Positions 54,836 through 63,888 of a stretch of 64,000 nt of DNA are shown here, piece after piece. The DNA is from Pseudomonas sp. URMO17WK12:I2. GTDB taxonomy: Bacteria; Pseudomonadota; Gammaproteobacteria; Pseudomonadales; Pseudomonadaceae. The notes beneath the pieces are model-generated. The model worked only from the letters and a program-made list of their open reading frames with translations. It did no database searches and had not been told where the DNA came from. A program made the position numbers and the translations under genes. The stretch's first letter is position 1. Each line of letters begins with the position of its first letter. Location: contig NZ_QKYW01000009.1 of assembly GCF_003253735.1 (NCBI RefSeq), positions 62,001 to 126,000 on the forward strand, written 5' to 3'.

Positions 54836-56277
54836 CAGGCTGCCCCTCCAAATACGTCGACATCGGCGAACACGCACGCCGGCGTGGCATGCCCGACGCG
54901 GATCACCTGGTTCGGCTCGCCCTTGCCGCAATACGGCGTGCCCAGCACCTCGAAGGTAGTGGCGTCGCCGACCGCCTTGAGGTTGCGCCAGAACTGCGCG
55001 GAGATGCCGCGGTAGTTGGGGTTCTTCACCACGCCCTTGAGCTCGCCGTTTTCGATCAGGCGGCCCCACTCGCAGCCGAACTGGAATTTGTTGCGCGCGT
55101 CATCGATCGACCAGGAGCGGTTGTTGCTCATCAGAATGCCGCGTTCGATGCCGCCGATCAGCTGCTCCAGGCGCTGCGTGCCGGGCTCGACGTTGAGGTT
55201 GGCCATGCGGTCGAGAGTTGGTCGGTTCCAACTGCAGGCACGGCTGTTGGCCACGCCTTGCAGCCCACTGCGCCACTGCGACAGCGCGCCACCGAGCGGC
55301 CGCTGCAGAATGCCCTCGCGGATCAGGTACTCGCGCTGCGCCGGGGTGCCGTCGTCGTCATGGCGATAGCTGGCCAGCTCGCCAGATACCGTGGGGTCGA
55401 AGGTGACGTTGAGCAGCGGTGAGCCGTATTGGTAACTGCCGAAATCTTCCTGGCGGATAAAGCTGGTGCCGGCGAAGTTACGCTCGTCACCCAGGATGCG
55501 ATCGAGCTCCAGCGGATGGCCGATGGACTCATGGATCTGCAGGATCATCTGGTCCGGCATCAGCAGCAGGTCGCGATGACCGCTCGGCGTGTTGGGCGCC
55601 AGCAGCAGTTGCAGTGCTTCGTCGGCGATACGGCTGGCGGTGCCGACCACACCCAGCTCATCGATCACCTCGGCGCCGCCCTGGCGCGCCAGGTGGGTGC
55701 CGCCAAAGCTGCGGCTCTGGCTGTCGGCACCATCACTGGCAGTGACGCCCAGTTGCGGGAAGACGTAATGCTGAGCGCGGCGCAAACGGGCGCCGACGCT
55801 GTTCAGGTAAATCTGTTCGGTGGCGGTAAAGGTCAGCCCGGCGTACCAGTCCACCAGCCGCTCATCGCGCGGCACCCGCGCCGACTCCGCCGCCAGCAGC
55901 TCGTACCAGTGCGCCGGGCTGGCAAGGCTGCGCTGGTAGCCAGGCATCACATCATCGGTCTGCCCATGAGGCACCGGCAGCTCATGCAGATCGAGCAGAT
56001 TACGCCCCGCCAATTGCCGCGCCAGCCGCTCAGCCTTGTCGAGCGCCGCCTGCAACCCGGCCTGGCTGAGATCGCTGGTCGCCGCGTAAGCCTCCACCCC
56101 GGCCACCCGCACACTGAGCATGGCCCCCGCATCGTCCGAAAAGGACGGCGCCCGCGCCACATTGCGACGCACCCAATAGCGCTCGGTGGTTTCCCGCACG
56201 TGGCGCAGCGACCAGAAATCGGCGGTGCAATGCAGGGCGGCGAAGTGGCGTTCTAGGGTTTCGCTGAAGGCGAACAT
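54835..56277 (-). CDS. TldD/PmbA family protease, TldD-like subunit
   Basis: A 480-residue protein with the zinc-protease motif HESIGHPLE (HExxxH) near residue 240, and GGIERGILMSNNRSWSIDDARNKFQFGCEW and TPYCGKGEP near the C-terminus. It is the catalytic partner of the overlapping PmbA-like gene. ATG 56277 has a GGGAG site; an in-frame ATG at 56301 is also possible. The N-terminus (MFAFSETLERHFAALHCTADFWSLRHV) does not look like canonical TldD, so it is probably a paralogue with its own peptide substrate. Confidence 0.87.
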   Translation of the reverse strand: MFAFSETLERHFAALHCTADFWSLRHVRETTERYWVRRNVARAPSFSDDAGAMLSVRVAGVEAYAATSDLSQAGLQAALDKAERLARQLAGRNLLDLHELPVPHGQTDDVMPGYQRSLASPAHWYELLAAESARVPRDERLVDWYAGLTFTATEQIYLNSVGARLRRAQHYVFPQLGVTASDGADSQSRSFGGTHLARQGGAEVIDELGVVGTASRIADEALQLLLAPNTPSGHRDLLLMPDQMILQIHESIGHPLELDRILGDERNFAGTSFIRQEDFGSYQYGSPLLNVTFDPTVSGELASYRHDDDGTPAQREYLIREGILQRPLGGALSQWRSGLQGVANSRACSWNRPTLDRMANLNVEPGTQRLEQLIGGIERGILMSNNRSWSIDDARNKFQFGCEWGRLIENGELKGVVKNPNYRGISAQFWRNLKAVGDATTFEVLGTPYCGKGEPNQVIRVGHATPACVFADVDVFGGAA

Positions 56278-56628
56278 GGGGGCTCCCTTGGTAGGCGGCA
56301 TAGGGGAGGCAGTATGGGAAGGATTACCGGGATGGATCAACTGCGGTGTAGGGACAACCGTAGGATGAATACATTTGCCATAGACGGATAGCAATCTGAT
56401 GGCGTAGTGTCAACGCTTAATGTGCATTGATACAGTAAGCGAACTGGCTCGATCAGCACTCAATACGCTTTACGGCCATCGGTGCGGCAAGCACTTTAAA
56501 ACTACGTAGGGATCGCAAAATCAACATGGAATGTTATCTATTAAACCCATTCGGGTAGTTATGCCACACCCGCTATCTACTTATAGCAGGGCCTCATTAT
56601 AAAAACACTGCAACCACAGGGGATAACT
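56278..56628. other. AT-shifted spacer upstream of the CFI-box gene
   Basis: From about 56340 the base composition drops well below the neighbours and stays low through the next gene. No gene or promoter was recognised in these 351 bases. This is the left border of a short foreign-looking island. Confidence 0.5.
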
Positions 56629-57669
56629 ATGAGTTTCGTGCCAACTCAATGTCCAAGCTGCCTAAAAAGCATCCAAGTACCGATAGATATTCAAATTTCA
56701 AAGTGCATGTACTGCGGCGCGGACGTCTCGACACCGTCTATTCCAACGGCGGCACCTTCAGTGAGTTTGGCGAACCTTCTCGGCATGGCCCGAACAGCCT
56801 CAGCAGCAGGCAACCTCACTGAAGCAGAATCATATTACAACCGAGTATTAGAGCTTGACCCACGAAACTCAGAAGCTTGGATTGGGAAAGGAAAAGCTGC
56901 CGCGTGGCAGTCAAGCATAGTTAACATTCGCACCACCGAAATGACAGTTTCCTTTAACCATGCAATCGCTACCTCAACTGAAACCAGTCGTGCCTCAGCA
57001 ATAGAAACTTGCACCCATGAGATGAACCATCTCGTAACAACACTTTACGGCATGGCCAAAACACAGCTGCACGAATTTGTTGCACTTTATAGCACGTGGA
57101 CTTCTTATATTGCGCAGGTAGCACAATTACTTGACGGCTTAGACTCAGCACTAGCTTGGGATCCAAACAACCAAACTACGCTTGAAAATATCGTTCATCT
57201 TTGCAAAGACAATATTGAGGGCATTACGTATAGAGACCCTTACGACAACAATCAGCCTAAAGGATGGACACTATCACCTGCCTACGAGCAAATATTACGC
57301 AATCGATTGGATAACGCGTCTGAAAAATTGAAGTCAATCAACCCAAGCTACGCTGCTCCTGTCATTGAGAAAAAGAAGCCGGATGCCTGCTTTGTAGTAA
57401 CAGCAACAATGGGTAATGAGAACCACCCTAACGTTATTCTCTTACGACAGTTCCGCTCAGAAATTTTGTCAGGAACACATATCGGAGAATTTTTTATTCG
57501 CTGGTACTACAAAAATGGGCCAGGCTTAGCAAAAGTAGTTAAGCACAGCAATTTTCATCGAGCGATTAGCTATTTCCTCGTTGTCACTCCGGCCGCACTC
57601 GCTGCACTCATACTTCTCCCACTTCACCGAAAACTCATAAAGCGCGAAAAAGGGGATAAACCCTCATAG
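56629..57669 (+). CDS. Zinc-ribbon, TPR and CFI-box domain protein, unknown function
   Basis: A 346-residue protein. The N-terminus has a zinc ribbon (Cys8, Cys11, Cys26, Cys29); residues about 50-90 form a TPR-like repeat (AAGNLTEAESYYNRVLELDPRNSEAW). The last 90 residues begin with CFVVTATMGNENHPNVILLR (Cys254), then FRSEILSG, FIRWYY and GPGLAKVV, which match the pattern of the CFI-box C-terminal domain (CFIATAAYG ... LR-FRD ... G ... YY ... SP-LA), and end in a hydrophobic stretch (about 312-330) and LHRKLIKR. Its codons are AT-rich and unlike the rest of the window, a sign of horizontal transfer. The role is unknown. Confidence 0.75.
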   Translation: MSFVPTQCPSCLKSIQVPIDIQISKCMYCGADVSTPSIPTAAPSVSLANLLGMARTASAAGNLTEAESYYNRVLELDPRNSEAWIGKGKAAAWQSSIVNIRTTEMTVSFNHAIATSTETSRASAIETCTHEMNHLVTTLYGMAKTQLHEFVALYSTWTSYIAQVAQLLDGLDSALAWDPNNQTTLENIVHLCKDNIEGITYRDPYDNNQPKGWTLSPAYEQILRNRLDNASEKLKSINPSYAAPVIEKKKPDACFVVTATMGNENHPNVILLRQFRSEILSGTHIGEFFIRWYYKNGPGLAKVVKHSNFHRAISYFLVVTPAALAALILLPLHRKLIKREKGDKPS

Positions 57670-57838
57670 GAGGGATTAGCCAGTAGGGTGGACAACGCGA
57701 AGCTTGTCCACTGCACTCAAAGCATCTGCTCAGAACACAAACCAACAGACATCTGCCCTATTCCAGGTCTTGCCCCACCAAGCCCTTGTCCTTACCTTGT
57801 CCCCTCGCTTCCCGCCTTTAACCGCGAGCCTGCCCACC

Positions 57839-58627
57839 ATGAAAAATCTAAAAATCAGCGCCATCGCCACCTTGCTTATGGGGCTGTCAGCTTTTGCCCA
57901 GGCCCAGGAAACACCATCACACCTGGACAAGGTGCTGGAGAAGGGACAGCTGGCGGTGTGCACCACTGGCGATTACAAGCCCTACACCTTCCTGCGTCAG
58001 GACGGCGAGTACGAAGGCATCGATATCGAGATGGCCCAATCCCTCGCGCAGAGCCTTGGGGTCAAGGTGCAGTGGGTGCCGACCACCTGGAAAACCCTGA
58101 TGCCGGATATGGTGGCGGGCAAATGCGATATCGGCATGGGCGGTATTTCGGTGACGCTGGAGCGCCAGAAGAAGGCCTTTTTCAGCAGCATGCTGGATGT
58201 CGACGGCAAGATCCCGCTGGTGCGCTGTGAAGATGTGTCGCGTTACCAGACCGTCGAGCAGATCAACAGGCCAGACGTGCGCCTGATCGAGCCGGCTGGC
58301 GGCACCAACGAGGCCTTTGCGCGGGCCCATCTGCCGAAAGCTCAGCTGAACTTCCACGACAACAAGACCATCTTCCAGGAACTGCTGGACAAGCGCGCCG
58401 ACGTGATGATCACCGACACGTCCGAGGCCCTTTACCAGCAGAAACGCATGCCCGGCCTGTGCGCCGTCAACCCGAAGAACTACATGCAATATAGTGAGAA
58501 GGCCTATCTTCTACCGCGCGACGATATGGCCTGGAAAAGCTATGTGGATCAGTGGCTGCATTTGAGCAAGGCCACCGGTGCCTATCAGAAAACTCTGGGT
58601 CACTGGCTGGCGGTGCCGGGGCAGTAA
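57839..58627 (+). CDS. pheC: Cyclohexadienyl (prephenate/arogenate) dehydratase PheC-like, periplasmic
   Basis: A 262-residue protein with a signal peptide (AQA-QE) and the type II binding-protein fold used by PheC: TTGDYKPYTFL, DIGMGGISVTLERQKKAFFS, PAGGTNEAFARAHLPKA and LCAVNPKNYMQYSEKAYLLPRD align with the P. aeruginosa enzyme as I recall it, and length fits. PheC converts prephenate to phenylpyruvate or arogenate to phenylalanine in the periplasm. ATG 57839 was chosen for the signal peptide. A binding-protein role is the alternative, but no permease gene is nearby. Confidence 0.83.
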   Translation: MKNLKISAIATLLMGLSAFAQAQETPSHLDKVLEKGQLAVCTTGDYKPYTFLRQDGEYEGIDIEMAQSLAQSLGVKVQWVPTTWKTLMPDMVAGKCDIGMGGISVTLERQKKAFFSSMLDVDGKIPLVRCEDVSRYQTVEQINRPDVRLIEPAGGTNEAFARAHLPKAQLNFHDNKTIFQELLDKRADVMITDTSEALYQQKRMPGLCAVNPKNYMQYSEKAYLLPRDDMAWKSYVDQWLHLSKATGAYQKTLGHWLAVPGQ

Positions 58628-58639
58628 CGAGGCAAGCAA

Positions 58640-58666
58640 GCGTTCCCACGCAGAGCGTGGGAACGC
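58640..58666. terminator. Hairpin between pheC and the DUF2474 gene
   Basis: GCGTTCCCACG and CGTGGGAACGC form an 11-pair perfect stem around CAGAG. It lies between convergent genes and could end transcription both ways; no long T run follows. The sequence is a common Pseudomonas intergenic hairpin. Confidence 0.6.
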
Positions 58667-58682
58667 TCAAAGCCCCTCCCCC

Positions 58683-58826
58683 CTACGGCGTACTTAACCC
58701 CGCCGCATTCATGAATAGCCGCAACAGATAGGACACCAGCCCCAGGCTCAGCACGCTGACCGTCCAGATGCCGGCCAGCCAGGCGATGCGTTGCCAGAGG
58801 GGTTTCTTCTCGGTCGATTTTTCCAT
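58683..58826 (-). CDS. DUF2474 microprotein of the cytochrome bd-type oxidase
   Basis: A 47-residue single-pass membrane protein (MEKSTEKKPLWQRIAWLAGIW, then a hydrophobic helix SVLSLGLVSYLLRLF). It starts in a TGATG overlap with cioB. DUF2474 genes follow cioAB in Pseudomonas and probably encode a small subunit comparable to CydX. Confidence 0.88.
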   Translation of the reverse strand: MEKSTEKKPLWQRIAWLAGIWTVSVLSLGLVSYLLRLFMNAAGLSTP

Positions 58827-59839
58827 CAGTGGTACCCCTGATCCGGCGTGACCTTGCCGCGGAACACGTAGTAGCTCCAGGCGGTGTAGACGAGGATGAT
58901 CGGGATGATCAGCAGCGCGCCTACCAGCGCGAAGCCCTGGCTTTGTGGCGGTGCGGCGGCCTGCCAGATGGTCAGCGAGCCGGGCACGATGTTCGGCCAC
59001 AAGCTGATGCCCAGGCCGCTGTAGCCGAGGAAGATCAGCACCAGGGTCAGCACGAACGGCTTGCTGTTGTCGTGGTTGGCCACCGAGCGCAGCAGGTAGA
59101 AGAAGCTGGCCAGCACCAGAATGGGTACCGGGGCGAACCACAACAGGTTGGGCAGCGTGAACCAGCGCTCGGCGATGCCCGGCTGGGACAGCGGCGTCCA
59201 CAGGCTGACGACGCCGATCACCGCCAGCAGCGCGAGGGCCAGTGGCCGGGCCAGGTCATGCATCTGCTTTTGCAGACGCCCTTCGGTCTTCATGATCAGC
59301 CAGGTGCAGCCAAGCAGCGCGTAGGCGGCGATCAGCCCCAGGCCGCTGAACAGCGGGAACGGCGCCAGCCAGTCCAGCGAGCCACCGGAGAACGCCCGGC
59401 CTTCGACCGGAATGCCCTCGATAAAGGCGCCCAGCGCCACACCCTGAAAGAAGGTCGCGGCGACCGAGCCGCCGATAAAGGCCTTGTCCCAGATATGCCG
59501 CTTGTGGTCCTTGGCCTTGAAGCGAAACTCGAAGGCCACGCCACGAAACACCAGGCCCAGCAGCATGAACATCAGCGGCAGATAAAGGGCGCTGAGTACC
59601 ACCGAGTAGGCCAGCGGAAAGGCCGCGAACAGCCCGGCGCCGCCAAGCACCAGCCAGGTCTCGTTGCCGTCCCACACGGGCGCCACGGTGTTCATCATCA
59701 CGTCGCGCTCGCCCTTGTCGGGTACCAACGGGAAGAGGATGCCGATGCCCAGATCGAAGCCGTCCATGATCACGTACATCATCACGCCGAAGACGATGAT
59801 CACCGCCCAGATGATCGACAGATCGATACCCATGGTCAT
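58826..59839 (-). CDS. cioB: Cyanide-insensitive quinol oxidase subunit II (CioB, CydB family)
   Basis: A 337-residue inner-membrane protein with about eight hydrophobic helices and the CydB start MTMGIDLSIIWAVIIVFGVMMYVIMDGFDLGIG. It pairs with CioA as a bd-type oxidase that reduces oxygen with ubiquinol. The start overlaps the cioA stop by four bases. Confidence 0.94.
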   Translation of the reverse strand: MTMGIDLSIIWAVIIVFGVMMYVIMDGFDLGIGILFPLVPDKGERDVMMNTVAPVWDGNETWLVLGGAGLFAAFPLAYSVVLSALYLPLMFMLLGLVFRGVAFEFRFKAKDHKRHIWDKAFIGGSVAATFFQGVALGAFIEGIPVEGRAFSGGSLDWLAPFPLFSGLGLIAAYALLGCTWLIMKTEGRLQKQMHDLARPLALALLAVIGVVSLWTPLSQPGIAERWFTLPNLLWFAPVPILVLASFFYLLRSVANHDNSKPFVLTLVLIFLGYSGLGISLWPNIVPGSLTIWQAAAPPQSQGFALVGALLIIPIILVYTAWSYYVFRGKVTPDQGYH

Positions 59840-61281
59840 GCCCTCCCTTCTACGTGTTCAGTACCCTGATCACTGTCGTGCAGGCCCTCCTTGGGCGCCG
59901 ACAGTGGCCGTGCCGGGGTATGCGGGGTGCCCGGTCCGCCTTCATGCTGATGATCGCCCTCGCCGGTCACCGGCCCCTTGCGCACCAGGCGCATCACGTA
60001 GCCGAAGCCGGCGCCGAACACCGCGAAGTACACCACCACGAACAGCACCAGGGTCAGGCCCAGTTGCGCGGCGCTGTGCGCCGACACGCCATCGGCTGTG
60101 CGCATCAGCCCGTAGACCACCCACGGCTGGCGACCGATTTCGGTGGTGAACCAGCCGGCGAGGATGGCGATCAGCCCGGACGGGCCCATCCATAGGCAGA
60201 AGTACAGAAACGGGCGCGACCGGTAGAGGTTGCCGCGCCAGCGCAGCCACAGGCTCCACACGCCGGCGAGGATCATCAGCAGGCCCATGGCGACCATCAC
60301 CCGGAACGACCAGAACACGATGGTCGAGTTGGGCCGGTCCTCCTTGGCGAACTCCTTGAGCGCCGGCACCTGCTTGTCCAGGCTGTGGGTGAGGATCAGG
60401 CTGCCCAGGTACGGTACCTCGACCTTGAAGCGCGTTTCCTCGCGCTGCATGTCCGGCCAGCCGAACAGGATCAGCGGCGTCGGCTCACCGGAGCTGTTGT
60501 CCCAGTGGCCTTCGATGGCGGCGATCTTCGCCGGTTGATGCTTGAGCGTGTTAAGGCCGTGGAAGTCGCCGATCACCGCCTGGATCGGTGCGACCAGCAG
60601 GGCCATCCACAGCGCCATCGAGAACATCTTGCGCATCGCCGGGGTGTCGCGACCGCGCAGCAGGTGCCAGGCCGCCGAGGCGCCGACGAAGAACGCAGTG
60701 GCCAGGAACGCGGCGGTGGCCATATGCGCCAGGCGGTACGGGAACGACGGGTTGAACACCACCGCGAACCAGTCCACCGGGATCACCCGGCCATCGACGA
60801 TCTCGAAGCCCTGGGGCGTCTGCATCCAGCTGTTGGAGGCGAGAATCCAGAAGGTCGAGATCAACGTGCCGACCGCCACCATCACCGTCGAGAAGAAGTG
60901 CAGGCCTGGGCCCACGCGGTTCCAGCCGAACAGCATCACGCCGAGAAAGCCCGCCTCGAGGAAGAACGCGGTGAGTACTTCGTAGGCCAGCAGCGGCCCG
61001 GTGACCGAACCGGCGAAATCCGAGAAGGCGCTCCAGTTGGTGCCGAACTGGTAGGCCATCACCAGGCCGGAAACCACGCCCATGCCGAAGTTGACCGCGA
61101 AGATCTTTACCCAGAAGTGGTAGAGGTCGCGGTACACCGTCTGCCCGGTCTTCAGCCACAGGCCCTCCAGCACCGCCAGGTAACTGGCCAGGCCGATGGT
61201 GATGGCAGGAAAGATGATGTGAAAGGAAATGGTGAAGGCAAACTGGATGCGCGCAAGATCCAAAGCCTCTAGGCCGAACAT
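59836..61281 (-). CDS. cioA: Cyanide-insensitive quinol oxidase subunit I (CioA, CydA family)
   Basis: A 481-residue subunit carrying the haems. The N-terminal helix FQFAFTISFHIIFPAITIGLASYL-like block (ARIQFAFTISFHIIFPAIT) and GRQPWVVYGLMRTADGVS are typical. It is the short-Q-loop type, about 40 residues shorter than E. coli CydA (522), which goes with cyanide resistance in Pseudomonas. In P. aeruginosa the operon is repressed by ANR at low oxygen and used at higher oxygen or under cyanide. Confidence 0.94.
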   Translation of the reverse strand: MFGLEALDLARIQFAFTISFHIIFPAITIGLASYLAVLEGLWLKTGQTVYRDLYHFWVKIFAVNFGMGVVSGLVMAYQFGTNWSAFSDFAGSVTGPLLAYEVLTAFFLEAGFLGVMLFGWNRVGPGLHFFSTVMVAVGTLISTFWILASNSWMQTPQGFEIVDGRVIPVDWFAVVFNPSFPYRLAHMATAAFLATAFFVGASAAWHLLRGRDTPAMRKMFSMALWMALLVAPIQAVIGDFHGLNTLKHQPAKIAAIEGHWDNSSGEPTPLILFGWPDMQREETRFKVEVPYLGSLILTHSLDKQVPALKEFAKEDRPNSTIVFWSFRVMVAMGLLMILAGVWSLWLRWRGNLYRSRPFLYFCLWMGPSGLIAILAGWFTTEIGRQPWVVYGLMRTADGVSAHSAAQLGLTLVLFVVVYFAVFGAGFGYVMRLVRKGPVTGEGDHQHEGGPGTPHTPARPLSAPKEGLHDSDQGTEHVEGRA

Positions 61282-61329
61282 GGACGTGCCCCTCGATAGG
61301 ATTTAACGGTTATCGACTTCTTGTAAGCC

Positions 61330-61461
61330 GCCTCTAAAAACTACCTGCGTTGTCATCACTGCGTTAAAAACAAGCTCAAAATGCTCATTTACAACTCGTA
61401 AATTCCGCTTTCTCGCTTGTTTTTGCCTTGTGCTGACTACCTCGCCTACGTTTTTAGAGGC
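61330..61461. repeat. Nested palindromic element (132 bases)
   Basis: Outer arms GCCTCTAAAAA and TTTTTAGAGGC are perfect (61330-61340, 61451-61461). Inside, AAAAACAAGC (61366-61375) pairs with GCTTGTTTTT (61415-61424), and ATTTAC/GTAAAT form a third stem. It lies between cioA and the ANR box. Non-coding; a MITE-like or REP-like unit. Confidence 0.8.
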
Positions 61462-61505
61462 GCCTTGTTATGCGTGTGCCGCAGACAGCCAAAGCGAAAG
61501 ACGCT

Positions 61506-61519
61506 TTGATCTGGATCAA
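61506..61519. promoter_or_regulatory. ANR/FNR box
   Basis: TTGATCTGGATCAA matches the consensus TTGAT-N4-ATCAA perfectly. It lies 225 bases from the cioA start and 207 bases from the receptor ATG at 61726, so the target gene is not certain. Confidence 0.8.
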
Positions 61520-61725
61520 ATGATCAACTCAAGATTACGCCTCGCTGCGCCACTTACCAGCGTGGCCGGTTGCCGCGCGACAGGCTGTCGCTGTGGCGTT
61601 GTGACTTGGTTGCACAGGCACGGGGCATGGTGCGCGCTGTCGGACGAAGGGCAGAAGTGGCCTGGCGCGTGCGGGCGCCGTCCTACTCCGCGATCCAACA
61701 CCCCGCCCCACGGAGAACCACCGCA

Positions 61726-63888
61726 ATGCCTTGCCTGCCCCCATTCGCCCTGCGCCCACGTCACCTGCTGGCTGCCAGCCTGCTGGGTTGCGCGACGCTG
61801 CCTGCCGCCCATGCCGAAACTGCGACAGGCAGCCTGCAGCTCGAAGGCGTGCAGATCACCGAGCAGGCACTGAGCGAGCAGCAGGCGGCCGAAGAGCAAC
61901 TGGAGCAGGTACCCGGCGGCAGCAATCTGGTGGACATGCAGCGCGTCGAGCAGGGCCGCGTGGCCGGCAACGCCGATGTACTGGCCTACCAGCCGGGCGT
62001 GTATGCACAGTCACCGGGCAACGAGGGCATCAAGATCGCTATCCGTGGCTCGGGCATCAACCGCGGCACCGGTTCCCACGCCAGCGGCAACCACATCATG
62101 CTCGACGGTTTGCCGTTGACCGGCTCGGGCGGCACGCCCTACGAGCTGCTCGAGCCCTTGTGGATCAGCCGCGCCGAGGTGCTGCGCGGCGCCAACGGGT
62201 TCGACAAAGGCTCGCTGGCCCTGGGTGGCGCCATCGACTACATCACCCGCACCGGCCGTGATGCCGACAAACTGCAGCTGCGCTATGAGGCCGGCAGCCA
62301 CGGTTACCAGAAGCGCAGCATCAGCTCCGGCCAGGTGCTGGGCGACTTCGATTACTACATCAATGTCACCGACAGCCGTTACGACGGTTATCAGGATCAC
62401 TCGTCTGGCAAAGGCCAGGGCGTCGCTGCCAACGTCGGCTATCGCCTCAACGAAAACCTGGAGACGCGCTTCTACCTGCGTTATCGGGAGACCGAGCACG
62501 AAGTACCGGGCCGCCTGACCAAGGCACAGATCGAGCACGATCCACGGGCGGCGGCTGCCAATAACCTGCGTATCGATGCTCACCGCGACCAACCCGGCAG
62601 CACCTGGCTGGCCAACAAGACCACCTGGCAGATCGATGACGACTCTACCCTGGTGGCCGGCCTGGCCTATCACCACTACCCGATGAATATCGTCGAAAAC
62701 AGCTCGCCCAACGGCAACACCTACCGGGTGCGCGTGGACTACAGCGATGTCAGCGGCACCCTGAACTACACCCGTCGCCACAGCCTGTTCGGGCTCGACA
62801 GCACCACCACCCTGGGCTTTCGCAGCACCACCAACCTGCCGAGCAGCAAGTCGAAAGAAAATGCAGCGCTACCGATCAGTGTCGGTGGCACCGATTACCC
62901 GGCCGGCACCCTGATGCGCGCCTACGAGCACCTGGGTTCGGACAACGTGCTGCATATCGGCAACGAAACCGAGCTGGCCCCCGATCTGTGGCTGACCAGT
63001 GGCCTGGCGCTGATCTATACCCGTCGTGAGGTAGAGGTGACCTGGCCGGCCACCGACGACAAGCTCAGCGAACACAGCTGGGATTACGCGCCGCGTATCG
63101 GCCTGCGCTACCAGCTCAACCCGGACGTGCAGCTGTACGGCAATATCAGCCGCTCGGTGGAACCGCCCCACGCCTGGTCGATGCTCTGGAGTTCGCCGCT
63201 ACGTTTCCCGACCAGCAACCAGCCGTACAGTGCCCGCCAGCGCGCGCCGATTTCCCTGGATAACCAGACCGCCACCACCTTCGAAGTCGGCGGCCGTGGT
63301 GACTCCGCCGTGGGCCAGTGGGATGTGGCCTACTACTACTCGCTGGTGCGCCATGAATTGCTGACCGTGGAAATCACACCTGGTGTTCCTCCTTCCGAGG
63401 CCAACGCCAGTCCCACCATCCACCAGGGCATCGAGCTGGGCCTCGACAGCACGCTGTGGGACGGCGGCGCAGCGGGTGCCCTGGCCTTGCGCCAGGCCTA
63501 CACCTTCAGCGACTTCCACTACCGCGACGACGATGCCTTCGGCGACAACCGCCTGCCCGGCCTGCCCCGCCACTATTACCAGGCCGAACTGCGCTACGAC
63601 CACCCGAGTGGTTTCTATGCCGGGCTCAATACCCAGTACGCCTCCAGGGCTGCGGTGGATTACGCCAACTCCTACTACGCCGATGCCTACGCGATATTCG
63701 GCGCGACTCTTGGTTACGCCTCGCCGAAAGACGACTGGCAGACCTGGCTCGACCTGCGCAACCTGACCGACAAGCGCTACGCCGCCACCGTCACGCCGGG
63801 CTATGACGACAACGGCGCCGATGTCGCCCGCTCGACACCGGGCGAGGGTTTCGGGGCGTTCGTGGGGATGTCGTACAGCTTCAACTGA
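61726..63888 (+). CDS. TonB-dependent outer-membrane receptor
   Basis: A 720-residue receptor. The signal peptide ends near AHA-ETA; a plug domain (about residues 40-170; GSNLVDMQRVEQG, IAIRGSGINRG, IMLDGLPLTGSG and AEVLRGANGFDKGSLALGGAIDY are standard) is followed by a 22-strand barrel ending GMSYSFN. ATG 61726 was selected over the earlier in-frame ATG at 61570 for the signal peptide. The ligand (siderophore, haem or metal complex) is unknown, and no synthesis or permease genes are adjacent. The ANR box upstream suggests oxygen-dependent expression. Confidence 0.9.
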   Translation: MPCLPPFALRPRHLLAASLLGCATLPAAHAETATGSLQLEGVQITEQALSEQQAAEEQLEQVPGGSNLVDMQRVEQGRVAGNADVLAYQPGVYAQSPGNEGIKIAIRGSGINRGTGSHASGNHIMLDGLPLTGSGGTPYELLEPLWISRAEVLRGANGFDKGSLALGGAIDYITRTGRDADKLQLRYEAGSHGYQKRSISSGQVLGDFDYYINVTDSRYDGYQDHSSGKGQGVAANVGYRLNENLETRFYLRYRETEHEVPGRLTKAQIEHDPRAAAANNLRIDAHRDQPGSTWLANKTTWQIDDDSTLVAGLAYHHYPMNIVENSSPNGNTYRVRVDYSDVSGTLNYTRRHSLFGLDSTTTLGFRSTTNLPSSKSKENAALPISVGGTDYPAGTLMRAYEHLGSDNVLHIGNETELAPDLWLTSGLALIYTRREVEVTWPATDDKLSEHSWDYAPRIGLRYQLNPDVQLYGNISRSVEPPHAWSMLWSSPLRFPTSNQPYSARQRAPISLDNQTATTFEVGGRGDSAVGQWDVAYYYSLVRHELLTVEITPGVPPSEANASPTIHQGIELGLDSTLWDGGAAGALALRQAYTFSDFHYRDDDAFGDNRLPGLPRHYYQAELRYDHPSGFYAGLNTQYASRAAVDYANSYYADAYAIFGATLGYASPKDDWQTWLDLRNLTDKRYAATVTPGYDDNGADVARSTPGEGFGAFVGMSYSFN

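Larger units (their letters stand above)
61282..61725. other. Divergent spacer between cioA and the TonB receptor gene
   Basis: 444 bases containing a nested palindrome (61330-61461) and a perfect ANR/FNR box (61506-61519). An open frame covers 61570-61725 in phase with the receptor but precedes its signal peptide. Confidence 0.7.

Noticed and set aside
61570..61725. Upstream in-frame start of the TonB receptor at 61570
   Set aside because: It would put 52 residues before the signal peptide, and the ATG at 61726 has a ribosome site.
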